Positions 33,789 through 42,584 are shown, counted from the stretch's first letter. The stretch is 64,000 nucleotides of DNA from Geomesophilobacter sediminis (GCF_016458275.1 NZ_JAEMHM010000016.1:1-64000); one strand, 5' to 3'. The notes: generated by a model from the sequence alone, not told the origin. Program-made: numbers and translations.

Positions 33789-33840
33789 GACTGAGACATA
33801 CCTCGTCCTGCCAAGTCAATCACGTACGCAAGGAGAGCCC

Positions 33841-34575
33841 ATGCTGCGAGCCCTCAAACCGTTTTCCCTGCTGGTCCTGCTGGCCCTGGTGTCGGCCTGC
33901 GCCACCACCCCGAAGGTGAAGAGCCCGGAGGCCAACTTCAAGGAAGGGGTCGAGCTGTACGACAAGCACGACTGGGAAGAGGCGATCAAGTCCTTCAAGA
34001 AGGTGAAGGAGGCGTACAGCAGCGCGGAGCTGACCACAAAATCCGAGCTTTACATCGCCGACGCCCATTTTGAAAACAAGGCCTACATCGAGGCCGCCGC
34101 GGCGTACGAGGATTTCCGCAAGCTCCATCCTTCCCACGAGAAGGCTGCCTACGCGCTGTACCGTTTTGGGCTCAGCCACTACCGTGAGATCAACGGGATC
34201 GATACCGACCAGACCCCGGTAAAAAGCGCTCATGCCGCCTTTGACACCTTTCTGGCCCAGTACCCGAAGTCGGAATATGCGGCAGAGGTGAAGGAGAAGC
34301 GGGACGATTGCGTCGACAAGGAACTCCAGTACGAGATCTACGTCGGTTCCTACTATCTGCGCACCGGAAGCTACCCTTCGGCGATCAAACGCCTGAGCGA
34401 GGCGCTGGCCAAGTTCCCGAAGACGCCGCATCAGCCCGAGAACCTGTATTACCTCGGCAAGGCGTACCTGAAGCAGGGGGACCGCGAGAAGGGGACGACC
34501 ACCCTGAAACGGCTCGCTGCCGAGTATCCCGATACCAAATGGAACAAGGACGGGCAGGAGCTCCTGGCGCCCTAG
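33841..34575 (+). CDS. bamD: BamD-like outer-membrane assembly lipoprotein
   Basis: This 244-residue lipoprotein has a lipobox (LVSAC near residue 20). TPR repeats follow in BamD order: ANFKEGVELYDKHDWEEAIKSFKKV, YIADAHFENKAYIEAAAAYEDFRKLHPSHEKAAYALYRFGLSHY, KSAHAAFDTFLAQYPKSEYAAEV, and two more to the end. The DxTPVK (DTDQTPVK) segment and FLAQYPKSEYA are characteristic of BamD/YfiO. It would work with BamA to insert outer-membrane beta-barrels. GCAAGGAGAGCCC provides the ribosome-binding site. Confidence 0.88.
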   Translation: MLRALKPFSLLVLLALVSACATTPKVKSPEANFKEGVELYDKHDWEEAIKSFKKVKEAYSSAELTTKSELYIADAHFENKAYIEAAAAYEDFRKLHPSHEKAAYALYRFGLSHYREINGIDTDQTPVKSAHAAFDTFLAQYPKSEYAAEVKEKRDDCVDKELQYEIYVGSYYLRTGSYPSAIKRLSEALAKFPKTPHQPENLYYLGKAYLKQGDREKGTTTLKRLAAEYPDTKWNKDGQELLAP

Positions 34576-34603
34576 CCGGAAATATCCCGCAACTGATAAA
34601 GAG

Positions 34604-34634
34604 AAAGGCCCGGTGACACTGTCATCGGGCCTTT
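34604..34634 (+). terminator. Rho-independent terminator after bamD
   Basis: AAAGGCCCGGTGA / TCATCGGGCCTTT forms a 13-bp stem with one G-T pair, 28 nt after the stop. Confidence 0.85.
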
Positions 34635-34675
34635 TGGCGTTTAGCCGGGGCAAGGATTGTCGCTGGATTAAAGGG

Positions 34676-34742
34676 GTCCGCTCTCCTTCAAGGTTTGCAC
34701 GCGCGAGCAAGGGGGCGACGGACCGGGTAAGGATGGGGGCTC
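34676..34742. repeat. Degenerate intergenic repeat, family A
   Basis: CGCTCTCCTTCAAGG, AGCAAGGGGGCG and GGGTAAGGATGGGGGC follow the bamD terminator. It is a worn copy compared with the one at 33.7 kb. Confidence 0.5.
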
Positions 34743-34800
34743 TTGGAGGGGGGTAAGCGAAAACGAGGGGGCTAAAGCCGGAAGCGGCCGCCGTGTCCTT

Positions 34801-36078
34801 TCACGCCGCCGGCGCCTTCTCGAACTCGCTGCGTCCGCGCCCCTTCTTCACCCGATACATCCGTTCGTCCGCCTCGCGCCAGGCCTCCATCAGTTCCTGC
34901 CCGTCGTGCGCGGTGGCCGATCCGATGGAAAGGCTCAGTTTGCGCAGGCCATGGGCAACGTTGTTCGCCTCCAGGCTGGCATTCAGGCGATCCATCGCCT
35001 CCTGCAGGAGCTCCTCGTCGATGTTGGGAAGCAGGGCCGCAAACTCGTCCCCACCGACCCGGGCCACGACGTCTTCCTTCCGGAAGGCACCCCGCAGGAC
35101 CTGGGCCGCCCGTTTCAGGAGGGCATCCCCCTCGGCGTGTCCCAGGTGGTCGTTGACTTCCTTGAGCCGGTCCACGTCCGCCATCACGATCGATACCGGG
35201 AAAATGCGTCCCCGCCGCAGCCGTTCCAGCTCTTCGTCGAAGTAGGCGCGGTTGTAGATCCCGGTCAGCATGTCGTGAGTGCTCAGGTGGCGCAGCTTCA
35301 GCTCGGACTGCTTCCGCTCGGTGATATCCAAAAGCGCGCCTACGATGCCGCCGACCCCGTCGTCCGAATTCCGGAAGACCGCGGTGTAGAAAATGACCTC
35401 GCGCCGCCCCCCGCGGGCGCAGTCGATCGACCCCTCGACTACCTGGGTTCCCTGTTCGGTCAACAGTGCCGCCTCGCCCCGATTGTAGAGGGCCGCAAGG
35501 TCGCGGGGGAGGATGTCGTAGACGCTGCGATGGATGATCTCGTCCCGCTTGAGCCCGATCAACTCTTCGAACGCCTTGTTGCAGCCGATGTAGCGCCCCT
35601 GGGGATCGTTGTAAAAGATCGGGGTCGGGAGGGTGTCGATGAGCACCTGGATGAAGTCGAGCTTGTCGCGCAGCTCTGTCTCGGCGCGCCGGTGTTCCTG
35701 GCGCACCCGGGCGTCGTCCATCTCACGCTTGATTGCCGGGACCAGGCGGGAAAGGTTGTCTTTCAGCAGGTAGTCGTGGGCGCCGGCCCGCATCGCCTCG
35801 ACGGCAGTATCTTCGCCCAGTTTGCCGGAGACCATGATGAAGGGGAGGTCGAGCCCTTTCCCCTTCAGTATCTCGAGCGCCTCGAGACCGCTGAAGCCGG
35901 GCATGACATAGTCGGAGATGACCGCATCCCAAGGATCGCGCAGGGCCGCTTCCAGCGCCGGTGCCGAATCCACCCGCTCCGCGTGGATCTCCCACTCCCC
36001 ATGCTTCAGTTCCCGAATGACGAATTCGGCGTCATCGGGGGAGTCTTCGATGATCAACACGCGCAGCAATTTGCCCAT
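34801..36078 (-). CDS. Response regulator with PAS and GGDEF domains (diguanylate cyclase)
   Basis: This 425-residue cytoplasmic protein has a receiver domain (about residues 1-125: VLIIEDSPDDAEF, phospho-acceptor Asp in AVISDYVMPGFSG, Lys in LLKDN), a PAS domain (about 140-255: DTLPTPIFYNDPQGRYIGCNKAFEELIG) and a GGDEF domain (about 262-420). The catalytic signature VARVGGDEFAALLP is intact, so c-di-GMP synthesis is expected. The upstream RxxD inhibitory motif is not evident. ATG at 36078 is chosen because AGGAGAC lies 7 nt before it; a longer frame from 36111 has none. No histidine kinase is adjacent, so the input partner is unknown. Confidence 0.9.
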   Translation of the reverse strand: MGKLLRVLIIEDSPDDAEFVIRELKHGEWEIHAERVDSAPALEAALRDPWDAVISDYVMPGFSGLEALEILKGKGLDLPFIMVSGKLGEDTAVEAMRAGAHDYLLKDNLSRLVPAIKREMDDARVRQEHRRAETELRDKLDFIQVLIDTLPTPIFYNDPQGRYIGCNKAFEELIGLKRDEIIHRSVYDILPRDLAALYNRGEAALLTEQGTQVVEGSIDCARGGRREVIFYTAVFRNSDDGVGGIVGALLDITERKQSELKLRHLSTHDMLTGIYNRAYFDEELERLRRGRIFPVSIVMADVDRLKEVNDHLGHAEGDALLKRAAQVLRGAFRKEDVVARVGGDEFAALLPNIDEELLQEAMDRLNASLEANNVAHGLRKLSLSIGSATAHDGQELMEAWREADERMYRVKKGRGRSEFEKAPAA

Positions 36079-36234
36079 GGGGCGTCTCCTGTCTCGGGGC
36101 AGGGATAGCAATTATGCGAAGGATGTGCTTTCCGTTCTCATGTGAATTGACACCAATTTGAGATTCATAATGTTACCCGAACCGCCTGATAAATGCAACG
36201 TCGCAGATGGGGCGCGCGGTCTCGCAGGAAACCG

Positions 36235-36263
36235 TTTAACCGCCGCGGGGGATCGTGTATAAT
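36235..36263 (+). promoter_or_regulatory. Possible promoter of the DUF4337 gene
   Basis: A perfect TATAAT (36258-36263) has a weak -35 (TTTAAC, 36235-36240) 17 nt upstream, about 30 nt before the start codon. Confidence 0.5.
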
Positions 36264-36294
36264 GCCGCAACTGCTCAACTCACGGAGGATATCT

Positions 36295-36831
36295 ATGGCT
36301 GAAGAAAAAAAGGAACCCTGGCTCAACTACCTGGCACTTACGACCATTGTCCTTGCCGTCTGCGCGACCCTGGCCACCTTCAAGGGGGGCGGGTTCTCGA
36401 CCCGTTCGATCCTGTACCAGACCCAGGCATCCGACCAGTGGGCGTTCTACCAGTCCAAGAGCATCAAGGGTTACCTCTATGAAATGCAGAAGGACCAGCT
36501 CGATATGCAGCTCAAGGCGACGGGGCCGCGGGGCAATGCCGAGCTGGCTGCCGAGATGCAGAAGAAGATCGATGGGTACGCCAAGAAGATCGCCAAGTAC
36601 GATACGGAAAAGGCCCAGATCCAGGCTGACGCCAAGAAGCTGGAGGAAAAGCGCAACGACGCCCAGAAACATGGCCAAGCCTTCGGCGTCGCGGTGATCT
36701 TCCTGCAGATCGCGATCCTGCTCTCCTCGATCGCGGCGCTTTTGAAAAAGAAGTACGTATGGGTCATCGCGGTGGCGGTCGGGTGCTACGGCATTCTCTC
36801 TTTTGCCAACGGATTTCTCCTGTTCATGTGA
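36295..36831 (+). CDS. DUF4337 family membrane protein
   Basis: This 178-residue protein has an N-terminal membrane segment (WLNYLALTTIVLAVCATLATF), a charged coiled-coil middle (about residues 55-125, rich in Lys/Glu/Gln), and two C-terminal membrane segments (about 125-145 and 150-175). The arrangement and the start SDQWAFYQSKSIKGYLYE match DUF4337, whose function is unknown. CGGAGGAT precedes the ATG. The gene is monocistronic, converges on sucD and shares its terminator. Confidence 0.85.
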   Translation: MAEEKKEPWLNYLALTTIVLAVCATLATFKGGGFSTRSILYQTQASDQWAFYQSKSIKGYLYEMQKDQLDMQLKATGPRGNAELAAEMQKKIDGYAKKIAKYDTEKAQIQADAKKLEEKRNDAQKHGQAFGVAVIFLQIAILLSSIAALLKKKYVWVIAVAVGCYGILSFANGFLLFM

Positions 36832-36878
36832 CCGCATCAGATCGGCCCCGATACGGCGGGGCCGTCTGAGCAAAGACG

Positions 36879-36911
36879 AAAGCGGGGGCGCCGACCAGGT
36901 GCCCCCGCTTT
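36879..36911. terminator. Bidirectional terminator between the DUF4337 gene and sucD
   Basis: An 11-bp stem (AAAGCGGGGGC / GCCCCCGCTTT) with T and A tracts on both sides, between convergent genes. Confidence 0.9.
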
Positions 36912-36933
36912 TTTGCACGGCTCGCTTTCCCCG

Positions 36934-37809
36934 CTAATCCAGCTTCAGCAGCGACCGCATGGTCGCCCCCATCCTGGTCGGGCTGGGCGCCACCGCGACC
37001 CCGCATTCCGACAGCACCCGGATCTTGTCCGAGGCTTTCCCCTTGCCGCCGGTGATGATCGCCCCGGCATGCCCCATCCTTTTTCCCGGCGGGGCCGTCG
37101 CCCCGGCGATGAACGCGGCGACCGGCTTGCGCATGTGCTCCTTGATCCAATAGGCGGCCTCTTCCTCGGCGCCGCCGCCGATCTCGCCGATCATGAAAAC
37201 GGCGTCGGTTCCCGGATCCTCGTTGAAGAGTTTCAGGACGTCGATGAACCGCATCCCGATGATCGGGTCGCCCCCGATGCCCACGCAGGTCGATTGCCCC
37301 AGCCCGGCGTCGGTGAGCTGCTTCACCGCCTCGTAGGTGAGGGTGCCGCTGCGCGAAACGACGCCGATCCGTCCCGGGGTATGGATGTAGCCCGGCATGA
37401 TGCCGACCTTGCATTGGCCGGGGGTGATCACCCCCGGGCAGTTGGGGCCGACCAGCCGCGTCCGGGAATCCTCCTGGACCCTGCGTGCGAGCACCATGTC
37501 CCGGATCGGAATCCCCTCGGTGATGCAGACGGCAAGCTTGATACCGGCGTCGCAGGCCTCCAGGATGGCGTCGGCGGCTCCGGGAGGGGGGACGAAGATC
37601 ATCGAGACGTCGGCCCCGGTGTAGCGGACCGCCTCGTCCACCGTGTTGAAGACCGGAATCCCCTCGATGTGGATCCCTCCCTTGCCCGGGGTCACCCCGG
37701 CGACGATGGTGGTGCCGTATTCCCGGCACTGCTGGGTATGAAAGAGGCCGCTTCTCCCGGTGATCCCCTGCACCACCACCTTGGAATCCGCGTTCAATAG
37801 TATGGACAT
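36934..37809 (-). CDS. sucD: Succinate--CoA ligase (ADP-forming) subunit alpha
   Basis: This 291-residue subunit has the CoA-binding Rossmann domain ([37 protein letters not shown]), [20 protein letters not shown], and the ligase domain with the active-site His in [18 protein letters not shown], the residue phosphorylated during catalysis. The enzyme makes ATP from succinyl-CoA in the TCA cycle or works in reverse. It follows sucC by 18 nt. A CoA-transferase that does the same net step is at 23.3 kb. Confidence 0.96.
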   Translation of the reverse strand: MSILLNADSKVVVQGITGRSGLFHTQQCREYGTTIVAGVTPGKGGIHIEGIPVFNTVDEAVRYTGADVSMIFVPPPGAADAILEACDAGIKLAVCITEGIPIRDMVLARRVQEDSRTRLVGPNCPGVITPGQCKVGIMPGYIHTPGRIGVVSRSGTLTYEAVKQLTDAGLGQSTCVGIGGDPIIGMRFIDVLKLFNEDPGTDAVFMIGEIGGGAEEEAAYWIKEHMRKPVAAFIAGATAPPGKRMGHAGAIITGGKGKASDKIRVLSECGVAVAPSPTRMGATMRSLLKLD

Positions 37810-37827
37810 GGATGCGCTCCCCCTGGG

Positions 37828-38997
37828 TTATGCCGCGTCCTGTTTGAGCATCGCCACGATCTTCGCCGCGCCGTCGCCGAGGCTGTCGGCGCTCTGCACG
37901 TTGAGCCCGCTGCCGGCGAGAAGGCGCCTTCCTTCATCGACCTTGCTCCCGTCCATGCGGACCACGATGGGAAGGGTGCAGTTCACCTCGCTGGCCGCCT
38001 CGATGATCCCCTGGGCGATGACGTCGCAGCGCATGATGCCGCCGAAGATGTTCACGAAGACCCCCAGGGCGTCGGTATCCTCCAGGATGATCTTGAAGGC
38101 TTCGGCCACCTTCTCCCGGGTGGCGCCGCCGCCGACGTCGAGGAAATTGGCCGGCTCCCCGCCGTATTCCTTCAGGACGTCGAGGGTCGCCATGGCCAGT
38201 CCGGCACCGTTCACCATGCAGCCGATGTTGCCCTGGAGCTTGATGTAGGAGAGATCGTATTTCCCGGCATTGATCTCGAGCGGGTCGAGCTGGGAGTAGT
38301 CGAGCATGTCCGGATAATCGTGGTGGCGGAAGATGGCGTTGTCGTCGAAGCTGACCTTGGCGTCCATGGCCAAAAGCCACCCGGCGCGGGTCACTACCAG
38401 CGGGTTGATCTCGACGAGCGAACAGTCCTTCTCCAGACAGAGCCGGTAGAGGTTGAGCATCAGCGTGACGCAGTCCTCGCAGATGCTGCCGGTCAAGCCG
38501 AGCTTGAGGGCGAGCTTGCGCGCTTGGTAGGGGCGCAGCCCCAAGGTCGGGTCGATGGCGAAACTATGGATCTTCTCCGGGCTGCGCGCCGCCACGATCT
38601 CGATATCGACCCCCCCTTCGGCGGAAGCGAGCATGCAATAGCGCGAGGTTTCCCGGTCCAGGGTGATGGAGAGGTAGAACTCGCGCGCCACCTCGACCGC
38701 TTCTTCGATGAGGATGCGGCGGACCTTGAGCCCCTCGGGTCCGGTCTGCGGCGTTACCAGCCTTTTGCCGAAGAGTTCCTTGCCGAAATCCTGGGCCTGT
38801 TCCGGGTGGTGGATCAGCTTCACCCCTCCGGCCTTGCCCCGCCCCCCGGCGTAAATCTGCGCCTTCACCACGCAATGGCCCCCCAGCTCCTTGGCGGCGC
38901 GTTCCACCTGGTCCGAGGTCAGCGCCACCCTGCCGCGCGGGACCGGAATGGAGTAGGCGGTGAAGATCTCCTTGGCCTGATACTCATGAATGTTCAT
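37828..38997 (-). CDS. sucC: Succinate--CoA ligase (ADP-forming) subunit beta
   Basis: This 389-residue subunit begins MNIHEYQAKEIFTAYSIPVPRG and has the ATP-grasp fold (VVKAQIYAGGRGKAGGVKL), SLVEINPLVVT, and the C-terminal CoA-ligase domain (GNIGCMVNGAGLAMATLDVLKEYGGEPANFLDVGGGA, NIFGGIMRCD). With SucD it forms the heteromer that interconverts succinyl-CoA and succinate. ATG at 38997 is preferred to the in-frame ATG at 39003 because AAGGGGCG lies 7 nt from the first and too close to the second. It is the first gene of the sucCD operon. Confidence 0.96.
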   Translation of the reverse strand: MNIHEYQAKEIFTAYSIPVPRGRVALTSDQVERAAKELGGHCVVKAQIYAGGRGKAGGVKLIHHPEQAQDFGKELFGKRLVTPQTGPEGLKVRRILIEEAVEVAREFYLSITLDRETSRYCMLASAEGGVDIEIVAARSPEKIHSFAIDPTLGLRPYQARKLALKLGLTGSICEDCVTLMLNLYRLCLEKDCSLVEINPLVVTRAGWLLAMDAKVSFDDNAIFRHHDYPDMLDYSQLDPLEINAGKYDLSYIKLQGNIGCMVNGAGLAMATLDVLKEYGGEPANFLDVGGGATREKVAEAFKIILEDTDALGVFVNIFGGIMRCDVIAQGIIEAASEVNCTLPIVVRMDGSKVDEGRRLLAGSGLNVQSADSLGDGAAKIVAMLKQDAA

Positions 38998-39227
38998 GAC
39001 CATCGCCCCTTATGAATAAGGTGGAAAAACCCTTCATGTGTATCATGGAAACGGCTGTTTACAAGGTGGCGCGGGGGTGCCGGGAGGGTTTTGGTTGCGC
39101 CGCTTGGACGGGGAAGTGTATAGTCACCCTTCGATCTTCGTTACGTCCTTTATCTCCCTTGCATCCTTTAGGTCCCTTACGCCGGTGACCAACGCCACCG
39201 CCGCTTCAAACTGCATCGAGGTACCAG

Positions 39228-40358
39228 ATGTCCGCACAAGAATTCTTCGTGACCACCGCCAAGGGCGTTGAGGAAGTCCTCGCCGCCGAGCTTGCCGAGC
39301 TGGAACTGGCTTCGGTCCAGGCCGAAAGCGGCGGGGTCCGTTTCCGCGGCAGCCTGCGCGACGCCTACCGCGCCAACCTCTGGCTGCACAGCGCCAGCCG
39401 GGTTCTCATGCCGGTGGCCGAGTTTGCCTGCCAAAGCCCGGACGAGCTCTATAGCGGCGTCCGCGCCGTCGACTGGTGCTCCCTGGTCACCTCGTCCATG
39501 ACCCTGGCCGTCGAATGCAGCCTGCGCGATTCCGCGCTGACCCACTCCGGCTTCGTCGCGCTCAAGACCAAGGACGCCATCGTCGACTGCGTCCGGGACC
39601 GTACCGGCTCCCGTCCCAGCGTCGATACCAAGGACCCCGACCTCAGGGTCAACGTCCGCCTGTTCCGCAACCGCTGCACGGTGAGTCTCGATCTCTCCGG
39701 GACGCCGCTGGACCGGCGCGGCTACCGACTCGACCGCCACGAGGCTCCGCTCAAGGAGAACCTGGCGGCGGCCCTGATCGGCCTTTCCGGCTGGAACGGG
39801 GAGACCCCCTTCGTCGATCCCATGTGCGGCACCGGTACCATCGCCATCGAGGCGGCGCTCAAAGGGGCCCGCGTGGCCCCGGGGCTTTTGCGGCGTGGCT
39901 TCGGCTTCCAGCGCTGGCCCGGCTTCGACCAGAAGGTGTGGCGGCAGCTGCTCGAGGAAGCGCGCAGCCTGAAGCGGGACCCCCTTCCGGCGCCGATCGT
40001 GGGGAGCGACGTCTCCGCCCCGGTCATCGAGATGGCACGGGAGAACGCCCGCCGCGCCGGCGTTGCCGGGCTGGTGGAGTTCAAGCAGCATGCCATAGCC
40101 GACCTTACCCCCCCTCCCGGGGCGGGCACCATGATCTTCAATCCCCCCTACGGCAAGCGGCTGGGCGAGGTGGAGGAGCTCAAGCCGCTGTACAGGCAGA
40201 TCGGCGACGTGATGAAGCAGCGCTGCACCGGTTACACCGCCTATCTTTTCACCGGTAACCTGGAGCTGGCCAAGTCGGTGGGGCTCAAGGCGTCCCGGCG
40301 CATCGTCCTTTTCAACGGCCCCATTGAGTGCCGGCTGCTCAAGTACGAGCTCTACTAA
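39228..40358 (+). CDS. RlmL-type THUMP-domain 23S rRNA (guanine-N2) methyltransferase
   Basis: This 376-residue protein has a ferredoxin-like and THUMP region (about residues 1-150: FFVTTAKGVEEVLAAELAEL ... DLRVNVRLFRNRCTVSLDLSG) and a Rossmann SAM-binding domain. The latter has DPMCGTGTIAIEAAL (motif I), GSDVSAPVIEMARENARRAGV (motif II) and the catalytic FNPPYGKRLG (NPPY, motif IV). It corresponds to the N-terminal half of E. coli RlmKL, which makes m2G2445 in 23S rRNA; the RlmK half is missing, as in many bacteria. GAGGTACCAG precedes the ATG. It lies directly upstream of a tRNA gene. Confidence 0.9.
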   Translation: MSAQEFFVTTAKGVEEVLAAELAELELASVQAESGGVRFRGSLRDAYRANLWLHSASRVLMPVAEFACQSPDELYSGVRAVDWCSLVTSSMTLAVECSLRDSALTHSGFVALKTKDAIVDCVRDRTGSRPSVDTKDPDLRVNVRLFRNRCTVSLDLSGTPLDRRGYRLDRHEAPLKENLAAALIGLSGWNGETPFVDPMCGTGTIAIEAALKGARVAPGLLRRGFGFQRWPGFDQKVWRQLLEEARSLKRDPLPAPIVGSDVSAPVIEMARENARRAGVAGLVEFKQHAIADLTPPPGAGTMIFNPPYGKRLGEVEELKPLYRQIGDVMKQRCTGYTAYLFTGNLELAKSVGLKASRRIVLFNGPIECRLLKYELY

Positions 40359-40372
40359 CTAGCTAAAAACTG

Positions 40373-40401
40373 TTGACATAGCGGTACCCTTCCCCTATAT
40401 T
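40373..40401 (+). promoter_or_regulatory. Strong promoter of the tRNA gene
   Basis: TTGACA (40373-40378), 17-nt spacer, TATATT (40396-40401), ending 14 nt before the mature tRNA 5' end. Confidence 0.85.
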
Positions 40402-40415
40402 GAAATTTCGCTTTA

Positions 40416-40492
40416 GGGCCTATAGCTCAGTTGGTTAGAGCTACCGGCTCATAACCGGTCGGTCCCAGGTTCGAGTCCTGGTGGGCCCACCA
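40416..40492 (+). tRNA. tRNA with CAT anticodon (Ile2 or elongator Met)
   Basis: All arms fold: acceptor GGGCCTA / TGGGCCC, D-arm GCTC / GAGC, anticodon stem ACCGG / CCGGT with loop CTCATAA, T-arm CCAGG / CCTGG with TTCGAGT, and encoded CCA. The anticodon is CAT. The stem CCGGCTCATAACCGG resembles tRNA-Ile2, in which TilS changes the wobble C to lysidine, more than elongator Met, but body sequence alone does not settle this. The initiator type is excluded by the paired first base pair (G1-C72) and the lack of three G-C pairs in the anticodon stem. Confidence 0.9.
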
Positions 40493-40568
40493 TCTACATA
40501 TTTTAGGATGATGTGGGGATGCCCTTAAAGCACCTGGTCAGACGGAAAAATACTCACTACGTGGAGAG

Positions 40569-40606
40569 AAAGAGTGCACACCAAGCGGTTGCACTCTTTT
40601 TCTTTT
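40569..40606 (+). terminator. Terminator of the tRNA transcript
   Basis: A 10-bp stem (AAAGAGTGCA / TGCACTCTTT) and a T-rich tail end 8 nt before the start codon of the next gene. Confidence 0.85.
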
Positions 40607-40613
40607 GAGCGCG

Positions 40614-41732
40614 ATGATTACACCAAGAGTATCGGATATAGTTGGAATCACTAATAAAATCGCTCCGCCGGGGTTTGCGGAATCCTGGGATAACGTCGGG
40701 CTTCAGCTCGGAGATCCCTCTTCCCCCGCGGCGCGCATCATGGTCGCCCTCGATCCCGGCGCCCCGGCCATAGAGGCCGCGATCGCCGCCGGAACGAACC
40801 TCCTGGTAACGCATCACCCCTTCATTTTCACCCCCCTCAAGAAGATCACCGCCGCCGACGAGACCGGGCGCCTCGCCCTGCTCGCCACCAAGCACGACCT
40901 CTCCATCATCTCCCTGCACACCAACCTCGACATCGCCTCCGGCGGAGTAAACGACCTCCTCGCCGAGCGGATCGGACTCACGGCAACCGAGCCGCTGCGT
41001 ATCACCGGCGGGCAGGAGTTCCTCAAGCTGGCGGTTTTCGTACCCAAGGGGCACGAAGAGGGGGTGCTCAAGGCGCTGGCGCCGTTTTCCCCCTTTCTGG
41101 GGAACTACCGCGACTGCTCCTTTCAGGGGGAGGGGGTGGGCCGTTTTACCGCGCTTCCCGGGGCAACACCGTTCGCGGGGGAGGTGGGGGTGCCGCGCTG
41201 CGAGCCGGAAAGCCGGCTGGAACTTCTCATCGACAAGGACCGGCTCAATCCGGCCCTGGCGGCGCTGCGCTCCGCGCATCCCTACGAGGAGCCGGCCTTC
41301 GACCTCTACCCGGTGCTGAACCGCGGGGAAAGCCGCGGGCTGGGACGGATCGGGAAGCTGCCGGAGCCGATGAGCGCGCAGGCCTATGCGCTGAGCGTGA
41401 AGGAGCGGCTGGGTGCGGAGGGGGTACGCCTGGTCGGGGACCCGGAGCGCCCGGTGCAGAAGATCGCGCTCTGCAGCGGCAGCGGGGCGTCACTGCTGCA
41501 CGATGCGGCGCGCAAGGGTGCGGATCTGCTGGTCACGGGGGACCTGAAATACCACGAGGCGCGCGATGCCGAGGCGCTGGGGGTCGCGGTCGTCGACGCC
41601 GGACATTTTGCCACGGAACGGATCATGATTGACGGTCTGGCCGAGGCGCTCCGCAAGGCCTTGGAAGCACGGCGCTTCGAGGCGGAAATAATCACCTGTC
41701 AAGGGGAGAGGGAACCGTTCCGGTTTCTCTGA
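40614..41732 (+). CDS. Nif3-like dinuclear metal centre protein
   Basis: This 372-residue protein belongs to the Nif3/YbgI family. It has WDNVGLQLGD, the metal-binding VTHHPFIFTPLKKI, SLHTNLDIASGGVNDLLAERIGL, then an inserted domain of about 100 residues (about 130-230, FLKLAVFVPKGHEEGVLKAL), and the second metal half GADLLVTGDLKYHEARDAEALGVAVVDAGHFATERI. Members bind two metal ions; GTP cyclohydrolase-like activity has been proposed but is not settled. ATG at 40614 has no visible Shine-Dalgarno; TTG at 40605, in frame, is within the T-tract of the tRNA terminator. The zinc-ribbon gene follows 42 nt later. Confidence 0.9.
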   Translation: MITPRVSDIVGITNKIAPPGFAESWDNVGLQLGDPSSPAARIMVALDPGAPAIEAAIAAGTNLLVTHHPFIFTPLKKITAADETGRLALLATKHDLSIISLHTNLDIASGGVNDLLAERIGLTATEPLRITGGQEFLKLAVFVPKGHEEGVLKALAPFSPFLGNYRDCSFQGEGVGRFTALPGATPFAGEVGVPRCEPESRLELLIDKDRLNPALAALRSAHPYEEPAFDLYPVLNRGESRGLGRIGKLPEPMSAQAYALSVKERLGAEGVRLVGDPERPVQKIALCSGSGASLLHDAARKGADLLVTGDLKYHEARDAEALGVAVVDAGHFATERIMIDGLAEALRKALEARRFEAEIITCQGEREPFRFL

Positions 41733-41774
41733 CCCGTTTCGTTTTCGGAACAATACAAGGTATGGAGGCGGATT

Positions 41775-42491
41775 TTGCGTAACAACTTGAAGGCGTTATA
41801 CGTGCTGCAGGAGATCGACCTGCGAATCGACGGTCTGGACGGGGAAAAGGGGCAGCTGCTGGCCCAGGGTGAGGCGCTGCAGGCGTCGATTGCCGAGTCC
41901 GGTGAGAAGCTGGCGCGACTGCGCGAAGAAGCCGCCAACGTGGCCGCGGAAAAGACCCAGCTGGAGGCGAACCTCGCCACGGAACAGGACAACATCACCC
42001 GTTCCGAGTCCCACCAGAAGGAGATCAAGACCCAGAAGGAATACCAGGCGGTTTCCAAGGAGATTTCCGGTGCGAAGAAGCTGATCGCCGAGCTGGAAGA
42101 CCAGATCCTGCAGAAGATCAACGCGCTGGAAGAGCTCAGCGCCGAGATTTCCAAGAAGGAGGGGGAACTCTCCGAGATGGAAGCCAACGTCGCCGGCCGC
42201 CTGGATGAGCTGAAAGGGCAGATCGCCAGCCTCGAGTCCGGGATCGCCACCGACGTTGCCCAGCGCGAGCTGACCGTCAAGGGGCTCCCCGCCTCGGTGA
42301 TGAAGCGCTACAGCAGGCTGCGCGAGCAGCGCCGCGGCGTCGCCGTGGTCGAGGCGCGCGAGGGGAACTGCATGGGGTGCAACATGCACCTCCCCCCGCA
42401 ACTGTACAACCTGCTGTTCCGCGCCGACGACGTGATCACCTGTCCGCACTGCCAGCGGATCCTGGTGATGCGCCAGGAGCTGGACAGCTAA
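41775..42491 (+). CDS. Coiled-coil protein with C4-type zinc ribbon (CdsZ/DUF164 family)
   Basis: This 238-residue protein starts with TTG, supported by GGAGGCGG 4 nt before it. Residues about 10-180 form a long antiparallel coiled coil (Glu/Lys/Ala-rich heptads). A C-terminal zinc ribbon follows, with CMGCNMHLPPQLYNLL and ITCPHCQRIL, whose four Cys bind Zn(II). The family is widespread and often sits next to nif3-like genes, as here. Structural work on relatives suggests nucleic-acid or protein binding, but no precise function is known. Confidence 0.88.
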   Translation: MRNNLKALYVLQEIDLRIDGLDGEKGQLLAQGEALQASIAESGEKLARLREEAANVAAEKTQLEANLATEQDNITRSESHQKEIKTQKEYQAVSKEISGAKKLIAELEDQILQKINALEELSAEISKKEGELSEMEANVAGRLDELKGQIASLESGIATDVAQRELTVKGLPASVMKRYSRLREQRRGVAVVEAREGNCMGCNMHLPPQLYNLLFRADDVITCPHCQRILVMRQELDS

Positions 42492-42578
42492 AACCGTTAC
42501 ACGTTCGACGTTCTACGTTCGACGTTTTGGGTGGACCGACTTTCAGGTCGAACGCCGAACGTCGCACCTCGAACGAGC
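42492..42578. repeat. Intergenic repeat, family C (CGAACGT/ACGTTCG)
   Basis: ACACGTTCGACGTTCTACG, TTCGACGTT and, inverted further on, GTCGAACGCCGAACGTCGC lie between the zinc-ribbon gene and RNase P RNA. The same words occur at 8.5 kb and, weaker, at 33.67 and 58.44 kb. Confidence 0.65.
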
Positions 42579-42584
42579 TTTTTT

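Noticed and set aside
31787-33823. A 678-codon minus-strand frame opposite typA
   Set aside because: typA is unmistakable on the plus strand; the other frame is a shadow.
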